Position numbers and translations under genes: made by a program
Notes under the pieces: generated by a model
Database searches by the model: none
What the model was told of the DNA's origin: nothing
The model's input: the letters and a program-made list of their open reading frames with translations, nothing else
Shown: piece by piece, positions 8,517-17,510 of the stretch
How the letters are laid out: the number at the start of each line of letters is the position of its first letter
Numbering within the stretch: the first letter of the stretch is position 1
Source of the DNA: CANNDT01 sp945876205
GTDB lineage: Bacteria; Acidobacteriota; Vicinamibacteria; Vicinamibacterales; UBA2999
Assembly (NCBI GenBank): GCA_947503365.1
Contig: CANNDT010000012.1
Span: 1-64,000, forward strand
Direction: 5' to 3'
Length of the DNA stretch: 64,000 nucleotides

Positions 8517-9527
8517 ATGAACGCAATGAGACTCACGCGTGCGGTCAGCACCGTCTGGGCGCTGGTGCTGCTGAGCACGCCGGCATGGGCGCAGATCGAT
8601 CTCACGGGGTCGTGGGCGCCCCGCATGCACGAGGACTGGATGGAGCGCGGGCCCGGCCGCGACATCGTCGATTACACCGGGCTGCCGCTGACCGACGAGG
8701 GGCGCGCCAAAGCGCTCAAGTGGGAACAGACGGTCTATACCATGCTGGAGCGGCAGTGCCTGCTCCTGTCGCCGTACGTCACCGCGTTCGAGCCGCAGGG
8801 CCTGCGAATCTGGAGCGAATCGGAGGACGGACGGATCGTCGCGTGGAAGGTCGGCGGCACCATCGAGCACTCGATTATCACGATATGGATGGATGGGCGC
8901 CCCCACCCGTCCGAGAGCGCGCTTCGCTCCTTCTCCGGCTTCTCGACGGGGACCTGGGAAGGGGACACGCTGGCCGTTCGCACGACCCACCTGAAAGCCG
9001 CCAACCTGCGCCGGGGGAATGGAAGCTCGGCCAGCGATCAGGCCACGGTGACCGCCTACTTCACTCGGCATGAGGACCTGCTGACGGTCACGACGATCCA
9101 GGAGGATCCGGTCTACCTGTCGGAGCCGTGGGTCGTCAGCCGGACGTGGCAGCTCGACACGCGCGGCAATCTCCAGCAGTTCAGCCCGTGCTTCGCCAAG
9201 ACCGAGATCCCGCGACTCGAGGATTCCGGCATCGTGCCCCACGTCCTGCCCGGCGAAAACACGGACGTCGACTTCATGACGAAGACCTACAACATCCCGC
9301 GCGAGGCGCTGCTGGGATACGCCGAAACGACCTATCCGGAATATCGGAAGAAGCTGCAGGGCACCTACAAGCAGCCGACCCAGTGCACGCGGTACTGCTG
9401 CGGATGGCTTGGCTTTCAGGGGTTGCCAGACTCCGCGCCGAATCTGAGGTGCATCATCGGCGGTGGATACGGCGCGCTGGATCAGGAAATTCTCAAGGCC
9501 AACGCCGCCGCCGCACAGAAGAAGTAA
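8517..9527 (+). CDS. Secreted protein, HEDW family (copy 1)
   Basis: The 336-residue product has a signal peptide ending WAQ, then IDLTGSWAPRMHEDWMERGP, MLERQCLLLSPYV, PQGLRIWSES, ITIWMDGRPHPSES and a C-terminal cluster QCTRYCCGWLGFQG with three cysteines. The paralog at 53837 aligns over the whole length, including YRKKL and the CTRYCC/CNRYCC block. The start at 8517 has AGGAG 7 bases upstream; an ATG at 8496 overlapping the previous stop is possible but lacks a signal and a ribosome site. The middle (GTWEGDTLAVRTTHLKAANL...EDPVYLSEPW) resembles the DLSGxW family core. A 56-bp piece of its 3' end recurs at 22141-22196. Confidence 0.72.
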   Translation: MNAMRLTRAVSTVWALVLLSTPAWAQIDLTGSWAPRMHEDWMERGPGRDIVDYTGLPLTDEGRAKALKWEQTVYTMLERQCLLLSPYVTAFEPQGLRIWSESEDGRIVAWKVGGTIEHSIITIWMDGRPHPSESALRSFSGFSTGTWEGDTLAVRTTHLKAANLRRGNGSSASDQATVTAYFTRHEDLLTVTTIQEDPVYLSEPWVVSRTWQLDTRGNLQQFSPCFAKTEIPRLEDSGIVPHVLPGENTDVDFMTKTYNIPREALLGYAETTYPEYRKKLQGTYKQPTQCTRYCCGWLGFQGLPDSAPNLRCIIGGGYGALDQEILKANAAAAQKK

Positions 9528-9544
9528 GCGCTGACGCGCAGCGC
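9528..9544 (+). other. Small hairpin directly after the cassette I stop
   Basis: GCGCTG (9528-9533) and CAGCGC (9539-9544) can pair around a 5-base loop immediately after the TAA at 9525-9527. No T-run follows, so this is at best an mRNA 3'-end stabiliser or a weak terminator. Confidence 0.35.
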
Positions 9545-9549
9545 GAGCC

Positions 9550-9594
9550 GGACTGCCTCGCGGTGTTGCGGCCAAACCGCCCGTACGGTCGAAT
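9550..9594 (+). promoter_or_regulatory. Promoter with degenerate 7-2-7 operator, receptor 2
   Basis: GGACTGC-CT-CGCGGTG (9550-9565) sits exactly where intact operators sit elsewhere, abutting TTGCGG (9566-9571). TCGAAT follows after 17 bases at 9589-9594. The receptor ATG is at 9676. The stretch aligns base for base with 22340-22384, whose operator is intact, so this looks like a decayed copy of that promoter, or the reverse. Confidence 0.45.
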
Positions 9595-9675
9595 GTCGGG
9601 TCTGTCACGCCGTCGCCAGACGGGTCGGGCTGAAGGAGTTCAACTTCCAATGGAATCGCAGTGAGAGGTGAAGTG

Positions 9676-12600
9676 ATGCGCTTCGGAAGAAAGTGCACGA
9701 CCGCCACGCTGATTCTCTTGTTTGTTCTTGCAATCAGCGCTTCCGCCTGGGCGCAGGCCACCGCCCAGCTCAACGGCCGGGTGGCTGATGAGAGCGGCGC
9801 CGTGCTGCCCGGGGTGACCGTCACAGTGACGCAGATCGACACGGGGTTCACCCGAACCGCGGTGACCGATGCGGACGGGTCGTACGTGATGCCGAACCTG
9901 CCGACCGGCCCGTACCGGTTGGAGGTCACGCTGCAGGGCTTCCGAACCTACGCGCAGACCGGCATCGTGCTGCAGGTCGGCGCCACACCTACGATCAATG
10001 TGGCCCTTGGGCTTGGGGGCCTCGAGGAGACTGTGTCTGTCGAGGCGTCGGCGCCGCTCGTGGATGTGCGGAGCGCCGGCATCAGCGAGGTGGTTGAGCA
10101 GGAGCGGATCGTGGAGCTTCCGCTCCAGGGGCGCCAGGTGACCGACCTCATCGTGCTGGCTGGCGCGGCCGTCAACACGGGCACCGTCAGCACCAGTCGC
10201 GGCATGCCCGGGACGGTCGCGATCTCGGTCGCCGGGGGCTTGCGTGTGGGCGTGTCGTACACCCTCGACGGGGCCATGCACAACAACACGTACGACAACC
10301 AGAACATGCCGCTGCCGTTTCCCGATGCGCTGCAGGAGTTCAGCGTGTCCACCGGCGGCCTGGCCGCCGCGAGCGGTGTGCACGCGGTGGCGTCGGTCAA
10401 CGCGGTGACCAAGGCGGGCACGAACCGGCTCTCAGGGAACCTGTTCGAGTTCTTCCGCGACCAGCGGTTCAACGCGACGAACGCGTTTGCCCCCGTTGGG
10501 TCCGATGGTAAGAAACTCGGCGATGCGCTGCGGCGCAATCAGTTCGGTGGAACGATCGGTGGTCCGATCGTCAAGGACAAGCTCTTCTTTTTCGGTGGGT
10601 ACCAAGGCACGAGAGTCGTGGCGCGGCCCACCGGCAACATTTCGTTTGTGCCCACCGCCGCGATGATGGCGGGCGACTTCACGGCCCTCGCCTCGCCCGC
10701 GTGCAATGGCGGCCGTCAGATTGCGTTGCGCGCGCCGTTCGTGAACAACCGGGTCGCTCCTTCCCAGCTCAGTCCGGCGGCGCTCAAGATCGCGAACTCC
10801 GGATACCTCCCGAGCACGACCGACCCGTGTGGCCAGGTGACCTGGGAGCAGCCGCTCGACAAGAACGATTGGCAGGGGGTGGGTCGGGTGGACTACCAGT
10901 GGGGTGCCAATCACTCGGTGTTCGGGCGGTACATGCAGACCTTCGAGTTCCGGCTGCCGGCCATCGAGCCCACGCACAACGTCCTGACGGCCACAAACGC
11001 GATCGGCCCGAACAGGCGTGCCCGAGCCCAATCCTTTGCCTTCGGCGACACCCAGGTGCTGGGCTCCAACACGGTCAACGCGTTCCGGGTGACCTGGAAT
11101 CAGACCGCACTTCGCATGAACGACCCGGCGGACGCGTTCTTGGATACCGCCTCTCTGGGGATCAAGGTCCATACGTACCTCCCGGGAGTGCTGTCGCTCG
11201 CCGTGGCCAACGCCTTCACGATTAGCGGTGGAGACGCGGTCAAGATGGTGCTGGACAACGAGGCCTACCAGGTGGCCAACGATCTCACGCTGGTTCGGGG
11301 AAGCCACCAGCTCGCGGTCGGCGGGAACGTGGCGTACTGGACGTCCGAGACACAAAACTTTGCGCGTGCCGTGGGGGATTTCAATTTCAACGGCACGGTG
11401 ACCGGCTTGGCGCTGGCGGACTTCATGACAGGACAGTTGGCCCGGCTGCGGCACTCCGGGCCCGGTGTCCTGCCGCTGCACCAGATCTACCTTGGGCTCT
11501 ATGGCCAAGACACCTGGCGCACGACGAGCCGTGTGACGGTGAACGCGGGCCTTCGCTGGGAGCCCTTCTTCGGCCAGCAGATCGAGAATGGCTCGATCAC
11601 GAATTTCAGTGTCGACAACTTCCGGACGGGGATCAGGAGCAATCGGTTCGTGAACGCGCCAGCCGGACTGCTCTACCCAGGCGACCCCGGGTTTCCCGCC
11701 GGTCGATCGGGCATGAAGAAGCAATGGACGAATCTGTCCCCGCGAGCAGGGGTGGCCTGGGACGTGACCGGGGACGGCCGCACGGCGGTGCGCTCCTCGT
11801 ACGGGCTGGCCTATGATTTCGTGAGCGCGCAGTATCTTTACATCGCCGGCTCGGCGCCCCCGTTCAGCAACCGCCTCGAGTTGAATGGGGTGATGCCGTT
11901 CGAGGATCCTTACAGCACGGTGCCCGGTGGGCAGACGCATCCAGTGCCGAACGATCCTCCCGCGAACGCGGCCTATCCGGGTTTCGGTGCGTTCGGTACG
12001 ATCGACCCTGACAATAACTCCCCCCGCGTGCAGTCCTGGAACGTCACGCTGGAACGCCAGCTTGGGAGCGTCTGGCAGACATCGGTGAGCTATCTCGGGA
12101 GCTACGCGGATCGTCTGTGGGGCGGGGTGCAGGTGAACCCCGGGCTCTTCCTGGGGCTCAATCCCTGCACGCTCAACGGAGTGTCGTATCCCGTCTGCAC
12201 GACGGCCGCCAATCTGGACCGTCGGCGCGTACTGATTCTGGAGAATCCGGCGGTGGGGCAGTTCTTCGGTCCCGTGGATCGCCACGACGATGTGGGCCAG
12301 CAGAGTTATGCCGGTCTGAAGCTGTCGGTCCAGCGCCGCGCCGCCAGTGGGGTGAGCCTGAGCGGGAACTACACCGTCTCCCGCTGCGAGGCCGACACGG
12401 GATCCTCCTTTTCGTTCGCGCAGTTCAGTAGCGGCTACACCGACCCCAATAATCCGTCGTTCGATCGCGGCAATTGCACCCAGAGTCGGACGCACATCGC
12501 CAACGTGTCGGTGGGGGCGGAGACGCCGCAGTTTACCAACGCCACGCTGCGAGCGGTGGCCTCCGGCTGGAGAGCGTCGGGCATCATCAGCGCGCGGTCG

Positions 12601-12999
12601 GGCAGCTGGCTCACCGTGACGACTACCACCGATGTTGCGGCGACCGGCATCGCCAACCAGCGGGTCAACCAGCTGCTCAAGGATCCGTATGAGGACAAGA
12701 CGCTGGATACCTATCTGAACCGCGCCGCGTTCGCGCTGCCGGCGGCGGGCACGCTGGGTGACCATCGCAACGGCAGTATCGAAGGTCCTGGATTCTGGAA
12801 TGTCGATCTGGCGATTACGAGACGCCTCTCTCTCGCTGGACGGCAGACGCTGGAGCTTCGGGTGGAGACGTTCAACGTGTTGAACAACTTCAACTGGGGC
12901 AATCCGGTTACGAACTTCAATGCCGCCACGTTCGGCCGGATCCTGTCCCAGGAGGGCGATCCACGCATTATGCAGTTCGGCGTCAAGTACGGCTTCTAG
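9676..12999 (+). CDS. TonB-dependent receptor, Oar-like (receptor 2)
   Basis: The 1107-residue outer-membrane receptor has a signal peptide ending SAWAQ. A regulatory-like sandwich follows at about 32-115 (LNGRVADESGAVLPGVTVTV, GSYVMPNLPTGPYRLEVTL), then a plug-like region and a large barrel ending MQFGVKYGF. It belongs to a different branch from receptors 1, 3 and 4: it lacks their CDL...NGEC loop and has the GRQVTDLIVLAG and GTIGGPIVKDKLFFFGGYQG blocks. ATG 9676 is chosen because AGAGGTG lies 7 bases upstream; GTG 9661 is an in-frame alternative. The 9-base sequence TGCGCTTCG occurs at the start codon (9677-9685) and again just past the stop (13026-13034). An internal 87-bp piece recurs at 17692-17778. 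Confidence 0.87.
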   Translation: MRFGRKCTTATLILLFVLAISASAWAQATAQLNGRVADESGAVLPGVTVTVTQIDTGFTRTAVTDADGSYVMPNLPTGPYRLEVTLQGFRTYAQTGIVLQVGATPTINVALGLGGLEETVSVEASAPLVDVRSAGISEVVEQERIVELPLQGRQVTDLIVLAGAAVNTGTVSTSRGMPGTVAISVAGGLRVGVSYTLDGAMHNNTYDNQNMPLPFPDALQEFSVSTGGLAAASGVHAVASVNAVTKAGTNRLSGNLFEFFRDQRFNATNAFAPVGSDGKKLGDALRRNQFGGTIGGPIVKDKLFFFGGYQGTRVVARPTGNISFVPTAAMMAGDFTALASPACNGGRQIALRAPFVNNRVAPSQLSPAALKIANSGYLPSTTDPCGQVTWEQPLDKNDWQGVGRVDYQWGANHSVFGRYMQTFEFRLPAIEPTHNVLTATNAIGPNRRARAQSFAFGDTQVLGSNTVNAFRVTWNQTALRMNDPADAFLDTASLGIKVHTYLPGVLSLAVANAFTISGGDAVKMVLDNEAYQVANDLTLVRGSHQLAVGGNVAYWTSETQNFARAVGDFNFNGTVTGLALADFMTGQLARLRHSGPGVLPLHQIYLGLYGQDTWRTTSRVTVNAGLRWEPFFGQQIENGSITNFSVDNFRTGIRSNRFVNAPAGLLYPGDPGFPAGRSGMKKQWTNLSPRAGVAWDVTGDGRTAVRSSYGLAYDFVSAQYLYIAGSAPPFSNRLELNGVMPFEDPYSTVPGGQTHPVPNDPPANAAYPGFGAFGTIDPDNNSPRVQSWNVTLERQLGSVWQTSVSYLGSYADRLWGGVQVNPGLFLGLNPCTLNGVSYPVCTTAANLDRRRVLILENPAVGQFFGPVDRHDDVGQQSYAGLKLSVQRRAASGVSLSGNYTVSRCEADTGSSFSFAQFSSGYTDPNNPSFDRGNCTQSRTHIANVSVGAETPQFTNATLRAVASGWRASGIISARSGSWLTVTTTTDVAATGIANQRVNQLLKDPYEDKTLDTYLNRAAFALPAAGTLGDHRNGSIEGPGFWNVDLAITRRLSLAGRQTLELRVETFNVLNNFNWGNPVTNFNAATFGRILSQEGDPRIMQFGVKYGF

Positions 13000-13154
13000 A
13001 GCGAAACCGGGCGGCGAGTGCGGTGTGCGCTTCGCTCCGCACTGAAGAACAGCGTGGCGCTGGCGTACTACGAACTCGGGGGCTCGAAGCCAAACCGACC
13101 TTGACTTGGAGCTTGTGATGACTTCTCGCACGCACATGTGACAGGGTAACCACC
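13000..13154 (+). other. Post-receptor spacer with fossil LPMO-gene leader
   Basis: After the receptor 2 stop there is a possible hairpin (AGTGCGG 13017-13023 with CCGCACT 13037-13043). The sequence from about 13026 to 13133 then resembles the spacer and first codons of the LPMO-like gene at 22443-22545, including GCTGGCG, GAACTCGGG, and an ATG followed by codons for TSRTHM where the intact gene has AYRTHM. It then stops (TGA) and joins the fragment at 13155. This looks like the remains of an LPMO-like gene that once followed receptor 2. Confidence 0.5.
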
Positions 13155-13271
13155 ACGTCGAATTCGGGATTCCTGCGGTACCAATGGGCCTGTTCCCGGC
13201 GCGACAACTACGATCACTTCGAGAAGGTCGGCGCCGGCGGCACCGTCGGAGACAGCAGCTTCAAGCGGTAA
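13155..13271 (+). pseudogene. 3' fragment of a DLSGxW-family gene
   Basis: These 117 bases, read in the frame ending at TAA 13269-13271, encode TSNSGFLRYQWACSRR, then DNYDHFEKVGAGGTVG, then DSSFKR. This is the last 38 residues of the DLSGxW protein encoded at 17847-18731, with only two residue differences. There is no start codon, signal peptide or body. The upstream join to the fossil LPMO leader suggests a deletion that removed most of both genes. Confidence 0.8.
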
Positions 13272-13301
13272 CAGGGCCGCACGGTAAACGAGTGCCTCCT
13301 C

Positions 13302-13880
13302 ATGAAACGATCTTACGTAGCTCCAGCGATCGCCGTGTGTACCCTCCTGGTCACATTGTTTCCCGCGAGCATCGTCGGGACGCAGAGGGAGGGACAAGGA
13401 CGCGGCGACGCGGCTCGCGGACGCGGGCCGGAACCACAGCCACCTCCCCAGGCCGGCCACCCCTCCGGCAAGCTGATTGTCACCGGTGACGTGGCACTGT
13501 TCATCGATCCGAGTAGTCCTGACAACTGCATCCTGGCCAATCGCTTCAAGAAGGGGCAGCGCCTCGGCTTCCGCATGACCGCAACCGATGGCGGGACGGG
13601 CGAGCCGGAGAACACAGCGATGTTAACGGCGCACCTGACGGTCGGGGGGAAGACGATCGACGTGCCAATGCGGTTCCGCGGTGCCGCCGGACGCGACGCC
13701 CCGCCACCACGCGGCTACCTGCGAGCGCCCTACAATCTCTGGACGGGATTCTGGGTAGTGCCTGACGACGCACCAACGGGCACGTTCAGTTACACCGTGA
13801 CGGCGACGGACAAGTTCGGTCGAAGCGCCACCTTCGTGCCGTACCCATACGCAAACTCGCAGGTCACGATCGTTCAATAA
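13302..13880 (+). CDS. Secreted protein of unknown function (copy 1)
   Basis: The 192-residue product has a signal peptide, then a Gly/Arg/Pro-rich linker of about 30 residues. The compact C-terminal domain holds DVALFIDPSSPDNCILANRF, FRMTATDGGTGEPENTAML, and a closing APTGTFSYTVTATDKFGR...YANSQVTIV. The paralog at 44375-44968 keeps the same order and the single cysteine (DNC / ENC). The closing strands look like an immunoglobulin-like or bacterial Ig-type sandwich, but I cannot name the family. It lies downstream of the fossil region, with no clear promoter of its own; read-through from the receptor 2 promoter is possible. Confidence 0.6.
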   Translation: MKRSYVAPAIAVCTLLVTLFPASIVGTQREGQGRGDAARGRGPEPQPPPQAGHPSGKLIVTGDVALFIDPSSPDNCILANRFKKGQRLGFRMTATDGGTGEPENTAMLTAHLTVGGKTIDVPMRFRGAAGRDAPPPRGYLRAPYNLWTGFWVVPDDAPTGTFSYTVTATDKFGRSATFVPYPYANSQVTIVQ

Positions 13881-14416
13881 CGGCATGTCCGGAGACAAGA
13901 TCTCGAGATCCATGTCGGCGAAGCGCTCGAAATCGTCCCTCGCTGCTTGAGATTTCTAGCGCTCTTTGCGAAGAAAGCCACGAAGAAGGTCACAAAGATC
14001 ACGAAGCAAAAAGACTTCGTGTTCCTCGTGGCGTGTCCTTCGTGTTCTTTCGTGGTGTAGTCTTCGTACACTTCGCACCCTCCGAACGAATAATGAAATG
14101 GAGACTGGGATCGAAATCCTGCAAGCGATCTCGCGGCGCTTCGACGGGTACCCATTCACGGACATGAATGCCCCCTGTTCGTTGTCGAGCGTCTGTCTCT
14201 TGAGGTCATATGGATAGCCTCGGCAGATGACCGCAGTACCCTCCGGGGTGTCGAACCGCCAGCCTCTACGTCCAAGAACCCCGCGACTCGTGCGACGGCC
14301 TCCGTGCTGTGACTTTCGTTGAGCCCTTCGAGAGACGTCCTTGGCTTCGTTGCCTCTTTGTGGTTTAGCCGGATGTCACTCTTACCAGGTCCGGGAAACC
14401 GGATCACATCCGCGCC
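13881..14416. other. Non-coding intergenic stretch
   Basis: About 530 bases with no convincing gene. It contains the hairpin repeat described at 13971-14050. The rest (14100-14400) has only short, low-complexity readings on either strand that lack ribosome sites and resemble no family I know. The right end runs into the promoter for receptor 3. Confidence 0.6.
13971..14050. repeat. Imperfect long hairpin of CACGAAG-type units
   Basis: The left arm (13971-14006) is built from short repeated units of the form (C)ACGAAG/TCACAAAG with a spacing of about 9-10 bases. The right arm (14015-14050) is its imperfect reverse complement (CTTCGTG, CTCGTGG, CTTCGTG, TTCTTT), with a loop of about 8 bases. 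Elements of this type are scattered between genes in some Acidobacteriota, Planctomycetes and Verrucomicrobia and give spurious readings rich in KHEEHE-type peptides. It would fold strongly in RNA or single-stranded DNA. Confidence 0.7.
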
Positions 14417-14461
14417 TACCTGTATTCCGGTATTGACGCTTGGTCCGCCCGCCCGCCAAAT
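14417..14461 (+). promoter_or_regulatory. Promoter with 7-2-7 operator, receptor 3
   Basis: TACCTGT-AT-TCCGGTA (14417-14432) abuts TTGACG (14433-14438), and CCAAAT follows after 17 bases at 14456-14461. The receptor 3 ATG is at 14505. Right half-site is exact. Confidence 0.62.
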
Positions 14462-14504
14462 AGGGCCTCGGCGCATTCGGCACAACTACTCAGGAGGATG
14501 AAGG

Positions 14505-17500
14505 ATGGCCACGCTTCTCCGGGTCCTCGCGTTTTTCGTTGGGATCCTCGCAGCGCCGGTGCTGGTTTTTGCCCAGGCGTCCATTACCGGCGTTGTGAAA
14601 GACACCTCGGGTGCGGTGCTCCCGGGCGTGACGGTCGATGTGGCGAGTCCGGTACTCATTGAGCGCGTGCGCTCGGTCAACACTGACTCGAACGGTGCGT
14701 ATCGCATCATCGACCTGCGGCCGGGGGCATACACCGTCACTTTCACGCTGGCAGGGTTCAAGAGCGTGAAGCGCGAAGGGGTCGCGCTGTCGGGCTCGAT
14801 TACCGCCGTTGTCGATTCCCAGATGCCCGTTGGTGGACTCGAGGAGACCATCACCGTCAGCGGCGAGGCCGCTTCCGTTGACGTCCAGAGCACGACGAAG
14901 CAGCAGGTGATGTCCAGCGAGGTGATCGACACGATCCCGACGGGAAAGAATTTCTACAATCTCGGCGTGCTGATCACCGGCGTGAATTCGAGCCAGGCAG
15001 ACGTCGGCGGCAGCCTCGGCGACTCCCGCGCGTCGCTGTCTGCCCACGGCGGCCGCCCCGACGATCAGCGTCTCCTGCAGAACGGCTCGAACCTCAACGA
15101 TCTGCAGACCGCCGGCGGCAACATGAGCGGCTCGCAGTTGAACGTCGCCGGCGCCGCCGAAATCACCATCAGCTTCGGATCCGCGTCTGCGGAGCAGAGC
15201 ACGGGCGGCGTCTACGTCAACTTCATCCCCAAGGACGGCGGCAACTCGTTCCGCGGCTCGTCGTTCCTGACCTTTGCCAACGAGGACATGGCGAGCAGCA
15301 ATTTGACGCAGCGACTCAAGGATCGCGGGCTGACCGCTGTCAACAGCCTCAAGAAGAACTGGGACATCAGTCCGAATTTCGGCGGTCCAGTCAAGCGCGA
15401 TGTGCTCTGGTACTACGTAACGCTCCGCCACGAGGGCGCGCAGAATTACCCGGCCGGCATCGTTCCGAATCGCAACGCCTTCAAGTCCGATGTCTGGACC
15501 TACGACCCGGACACGAGCGCGCCCAAGCTAGCCACGCGTGGTGCGTGGCAGGACGAGCAGTTGCGTCTGACCTGGCAGGCCACGCAGAAGCACAAGTTCT
15601 CCGGCACCATCGACAACAACACCAGCTACGTCCGTTGGAACGGCATCAGTGCGACGACGACCCCCGAAGCCGCCAACGACCGGCGCTTCCCGCAGCAACT
15701 GACACTCATCGGCGAGTGGAAGGCGCCGCTGAGCAATCGCGTGCTCGCCGAAGCCGTCGTCTTTCACAAGAGCCTGCGCTGGGGCACGATGCACCTCCGG
15801 CCGGAGCCGGCTGGATCGCTGAATCTGTCCCCCGCGGAGCTCGCCATCTACCCGACGCTCGTCGGCGTCACGGAGCAGTCCACGGGTTTGAACTACCACG
15901 GCCCTGGAACGACGTCCAATGGCGTGCAGGGCGCGTTTCACAACACCTGGGTCCCGAACTACAGCTACCGCGGCGCCATCTCGTACGTCACCGGATCCCA
16001 CAACGCGAAGTTCGGCGGACAGGATTCTTTCGGCTACCAGCAGTCGAGCACCTACAGCCATGACGTGCCGTACCGCTATCGCTTCAACAACGGCGTACCT
16101 AATCAGATCACGCTGCTGGCGACGCCGTTCACTTTCAAGAGCGACCTGAACCACGATCTCGGCCTCTTTGCGCAGGATCTCTGGACCGTCGGCCAGATGA
16201 CTTTCACGGGTGGGGTCCGTTTCGACTATTTCAAGTCGTCCTATCCGGCGCAGACGCTGGGCCCTGGCCCGCTCGTCCCCAACCGGAACTGGGCCTTCCC
16301 CGCTGAAGACAACCTGAACTGGAAGGACATTACCTGGCGCAGCGGGTGGGCCTACGATCTGCGCGGCGACGGCAAGACCGCCCTGCGCGCGAGCCTCAAT
16401 AAGTATCTGGCCGGTCAGGCGCTCGGCGGATTCGGTTCCGACACCAATCCCATCCGGCGCCTCGTGAACACGACGACGCGGTCATGGGCCGACGCGAACC
16501 GGGACTTCATCCCGCAGTGCGATCTGGTCAGCGCCGCCGCAAACGGGGAATGCGGGCCGCTCGCCAACAGCGCGTTCGGCACCCAAACCCCGAGCGAGAT
16601 CCGAGACCTCGACCTGCGCACGGGATGGGGGCATCGCGGGTTCAACTGGGAGTTCTCCACCGGCCTGCAGCGCGAGCTTGCGCCGCGCGTGTCGATGGAC
16701 GTCGCCTATTACCGGCGGTGGTACGGCAACTTCGCGGCGACCGACGACCTGAACCTCACGCCGACCGACTTCGATGCCTTCAGCATCGTCGCCCCCGCCG
16801 ATCCATTGCTGCCGGGCGGTGGTGGCAAGACCATCACCGGTCTGTTCGATCGCGCGCCGGCCGCCTTTGGCCGTCCCGTGAACAACCGGACCACGCTGTC
16901 GAAGAACTACGGCAAACAGGTCGAGCACTGGAACGGGTTCGATCTGAGCCTGCAGGCGCGCCTGCGCCCCGGCATGATGCTGCAGGGCGGCGTGTCGAGC
17001 GGCAGGACGACCACCGACAATTGCGAGATTCTCGCCAAGTTGCCGGAGATGGCTCCTCTCGCCACCTCCACGCCGTATTGCCACGTCGAAACGCCGATGC
17101 GGACGCAGGCGAAGGGCATCGCCACCTACGTCGTGCCGCGCATCGACGTGCAGCTGGCGGCGACGTTTCAGAGCATTCCTTCGGCGACCTCGCTCGTCGC
17201 CAACTACAATGTGCCGACTGCTGTCGTCGCGCAGCGTCTCGGACGGCCGCTGTCAGGCGGCGCCGCCAATGCGACGGTGAATCTCGTTCCGCCCGGCACC
17301 ATGTTCAACGAACGCATCAATCAGGTGGACTTGCGCATCGGCAAGATCCTCCGCTTCGGGCCGCGGCGCGCGATGATGGGTATCGACCTCTACAACCTGA
17401 CCAACAGCGACGCCGTGACGGCGGTGAATCCGAATTTTGCGACTCGCTTCCGGCCGACGAGCATCCTGCAGTCGAGATTCGCCAAGATCAGCATGCAGGT

Positions 17501-17510
17501 CGATTTCTAG
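14505..17510 (+). CDS. TonB-dependent receptor, Oar-like (receptor 3)
   Basis: The 1001-residue receptor has a signal peptide ending VFAQ at about 24. A regulatory-like sandwich lies at about 25-108 (ITGVVKDTSGAVLPGVTVDV, GAYRIIDLRPGAYTVTFTL). A plug-like segment follows (TITVSGEAASVDVQSTTKQ, GGSLGDSRASLSAHGGR) and then a barrel ending ISMQVDF. It is closely related to receptor 4 (48807) over the whole length and more distantly to receptor 1. The start has AGGAGG 7 bases upstream. The loop at 16491-16553 carries DANRDF then CDL...NGEC. No MBL or secreted-protein genes follow; instead there is a 336-base spacer with a receptor 2 fragment, so this receptor is an orphan copy of the cassette head. 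Confidence 0.88.
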   Translation: MATLLRVLAFFVGILAAPVLVFAQASITGVVKDTSGAVLPGVTVDVASPVLIERVRSVNTDSNGAYRIIDLRPGAYTVTFTLAGFKSVKREGVALSGSITAVVDSQMPVGGLEETITVSGEAASVDVQSTTKQQVMSSEVIDTIPTGKNFYNLGVLITGVNSSQADVGGSLGDSRASLSAHGGRPDDQRLLQNGSNLNDLQTAGGNMSGSQLNVAGAAEITISFGSASAEQSTGGVYVNFIPKDGGNSFRGSSFLTFANEDMASSNLTQRLKDRGLTAVNSLKKNWDISPNFGGPVKRDVLWYYVTLRHEGAQNYPAGIVPNRNAFKSDVWTYDPDTSAPKLATRGAWQDEQLRLTWQATQKHKFSGTIDNNTSYVRWNGISATTTPEAANDRRFPQQLTLIGEWKAPLSNRVLAEAVVFHKSLRWGTMHLRPEPAGSLNLSPAELAIYPTLVGVTEQSTGLNYHGPGTTSNGVQGAFHNTWVPNYSYRGAISYVTGSHNAKFGGQDSFGYQQSSTYSHDVPYRYRFNNGVPNQITLLATPFTFKSDLNHDLGLFAQDLWTVGQMTFTGGVRFDYFKSSYPAQTLGPGPLVPNRNWAFPAEDNLNWKDITWRSGWAYDLRGDGKTALRASLNKYLAGQALGGFGSDTNPIRRLVNTTTRSWADANRDFIPQCDLVSAAANGECGPLANSAFGTQTPSEIRDLDLRTGWGHRGFNWEFSTGLQRELAPRVSMDVAYYRRWYGNFAATDDLNLTPTDFDAFSIVAPADPLLPGGGGKTITGLFDRAPAAFGRPVNNRTTLSKNYGKQVEHWNGFDLSLQARLRPGMMLQGGVSSGRTTTDNCEILAKLPEMAPLATSTPYCHVETPMRTQAKGIATYVVPRIDVQLAATFQSIPSATSLVANYNVPTAVVAQRLGRPLSGGAANATVNLVPPGTMFNERINQVDLRIGKILRFGPRRAMMGIDLYNLTNSDAVTAVNPNFATRFRPTSILQSRFAKISMQVDF

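Noticed and set aside
10432..13137. Open frame of 901 codons on the minus strand opposite receptor 2
   Set aside because: Same reason: shadow of a well-supported receptor, no signal peptide or recognisable domain.
13874..14217. Short open frames rich in K/H/E or R on both strands
   Set aside because: They are readings of the CACGAAG hairpin repeat, a well-known source of false gene calls.
14156..14485. 109-codon minus-strand frame upstream of receptor 3
   Set aside because: No ribosome site, no signal peptide, no recognisable motif, and it runs through the operator-promoter at 14417-14461.
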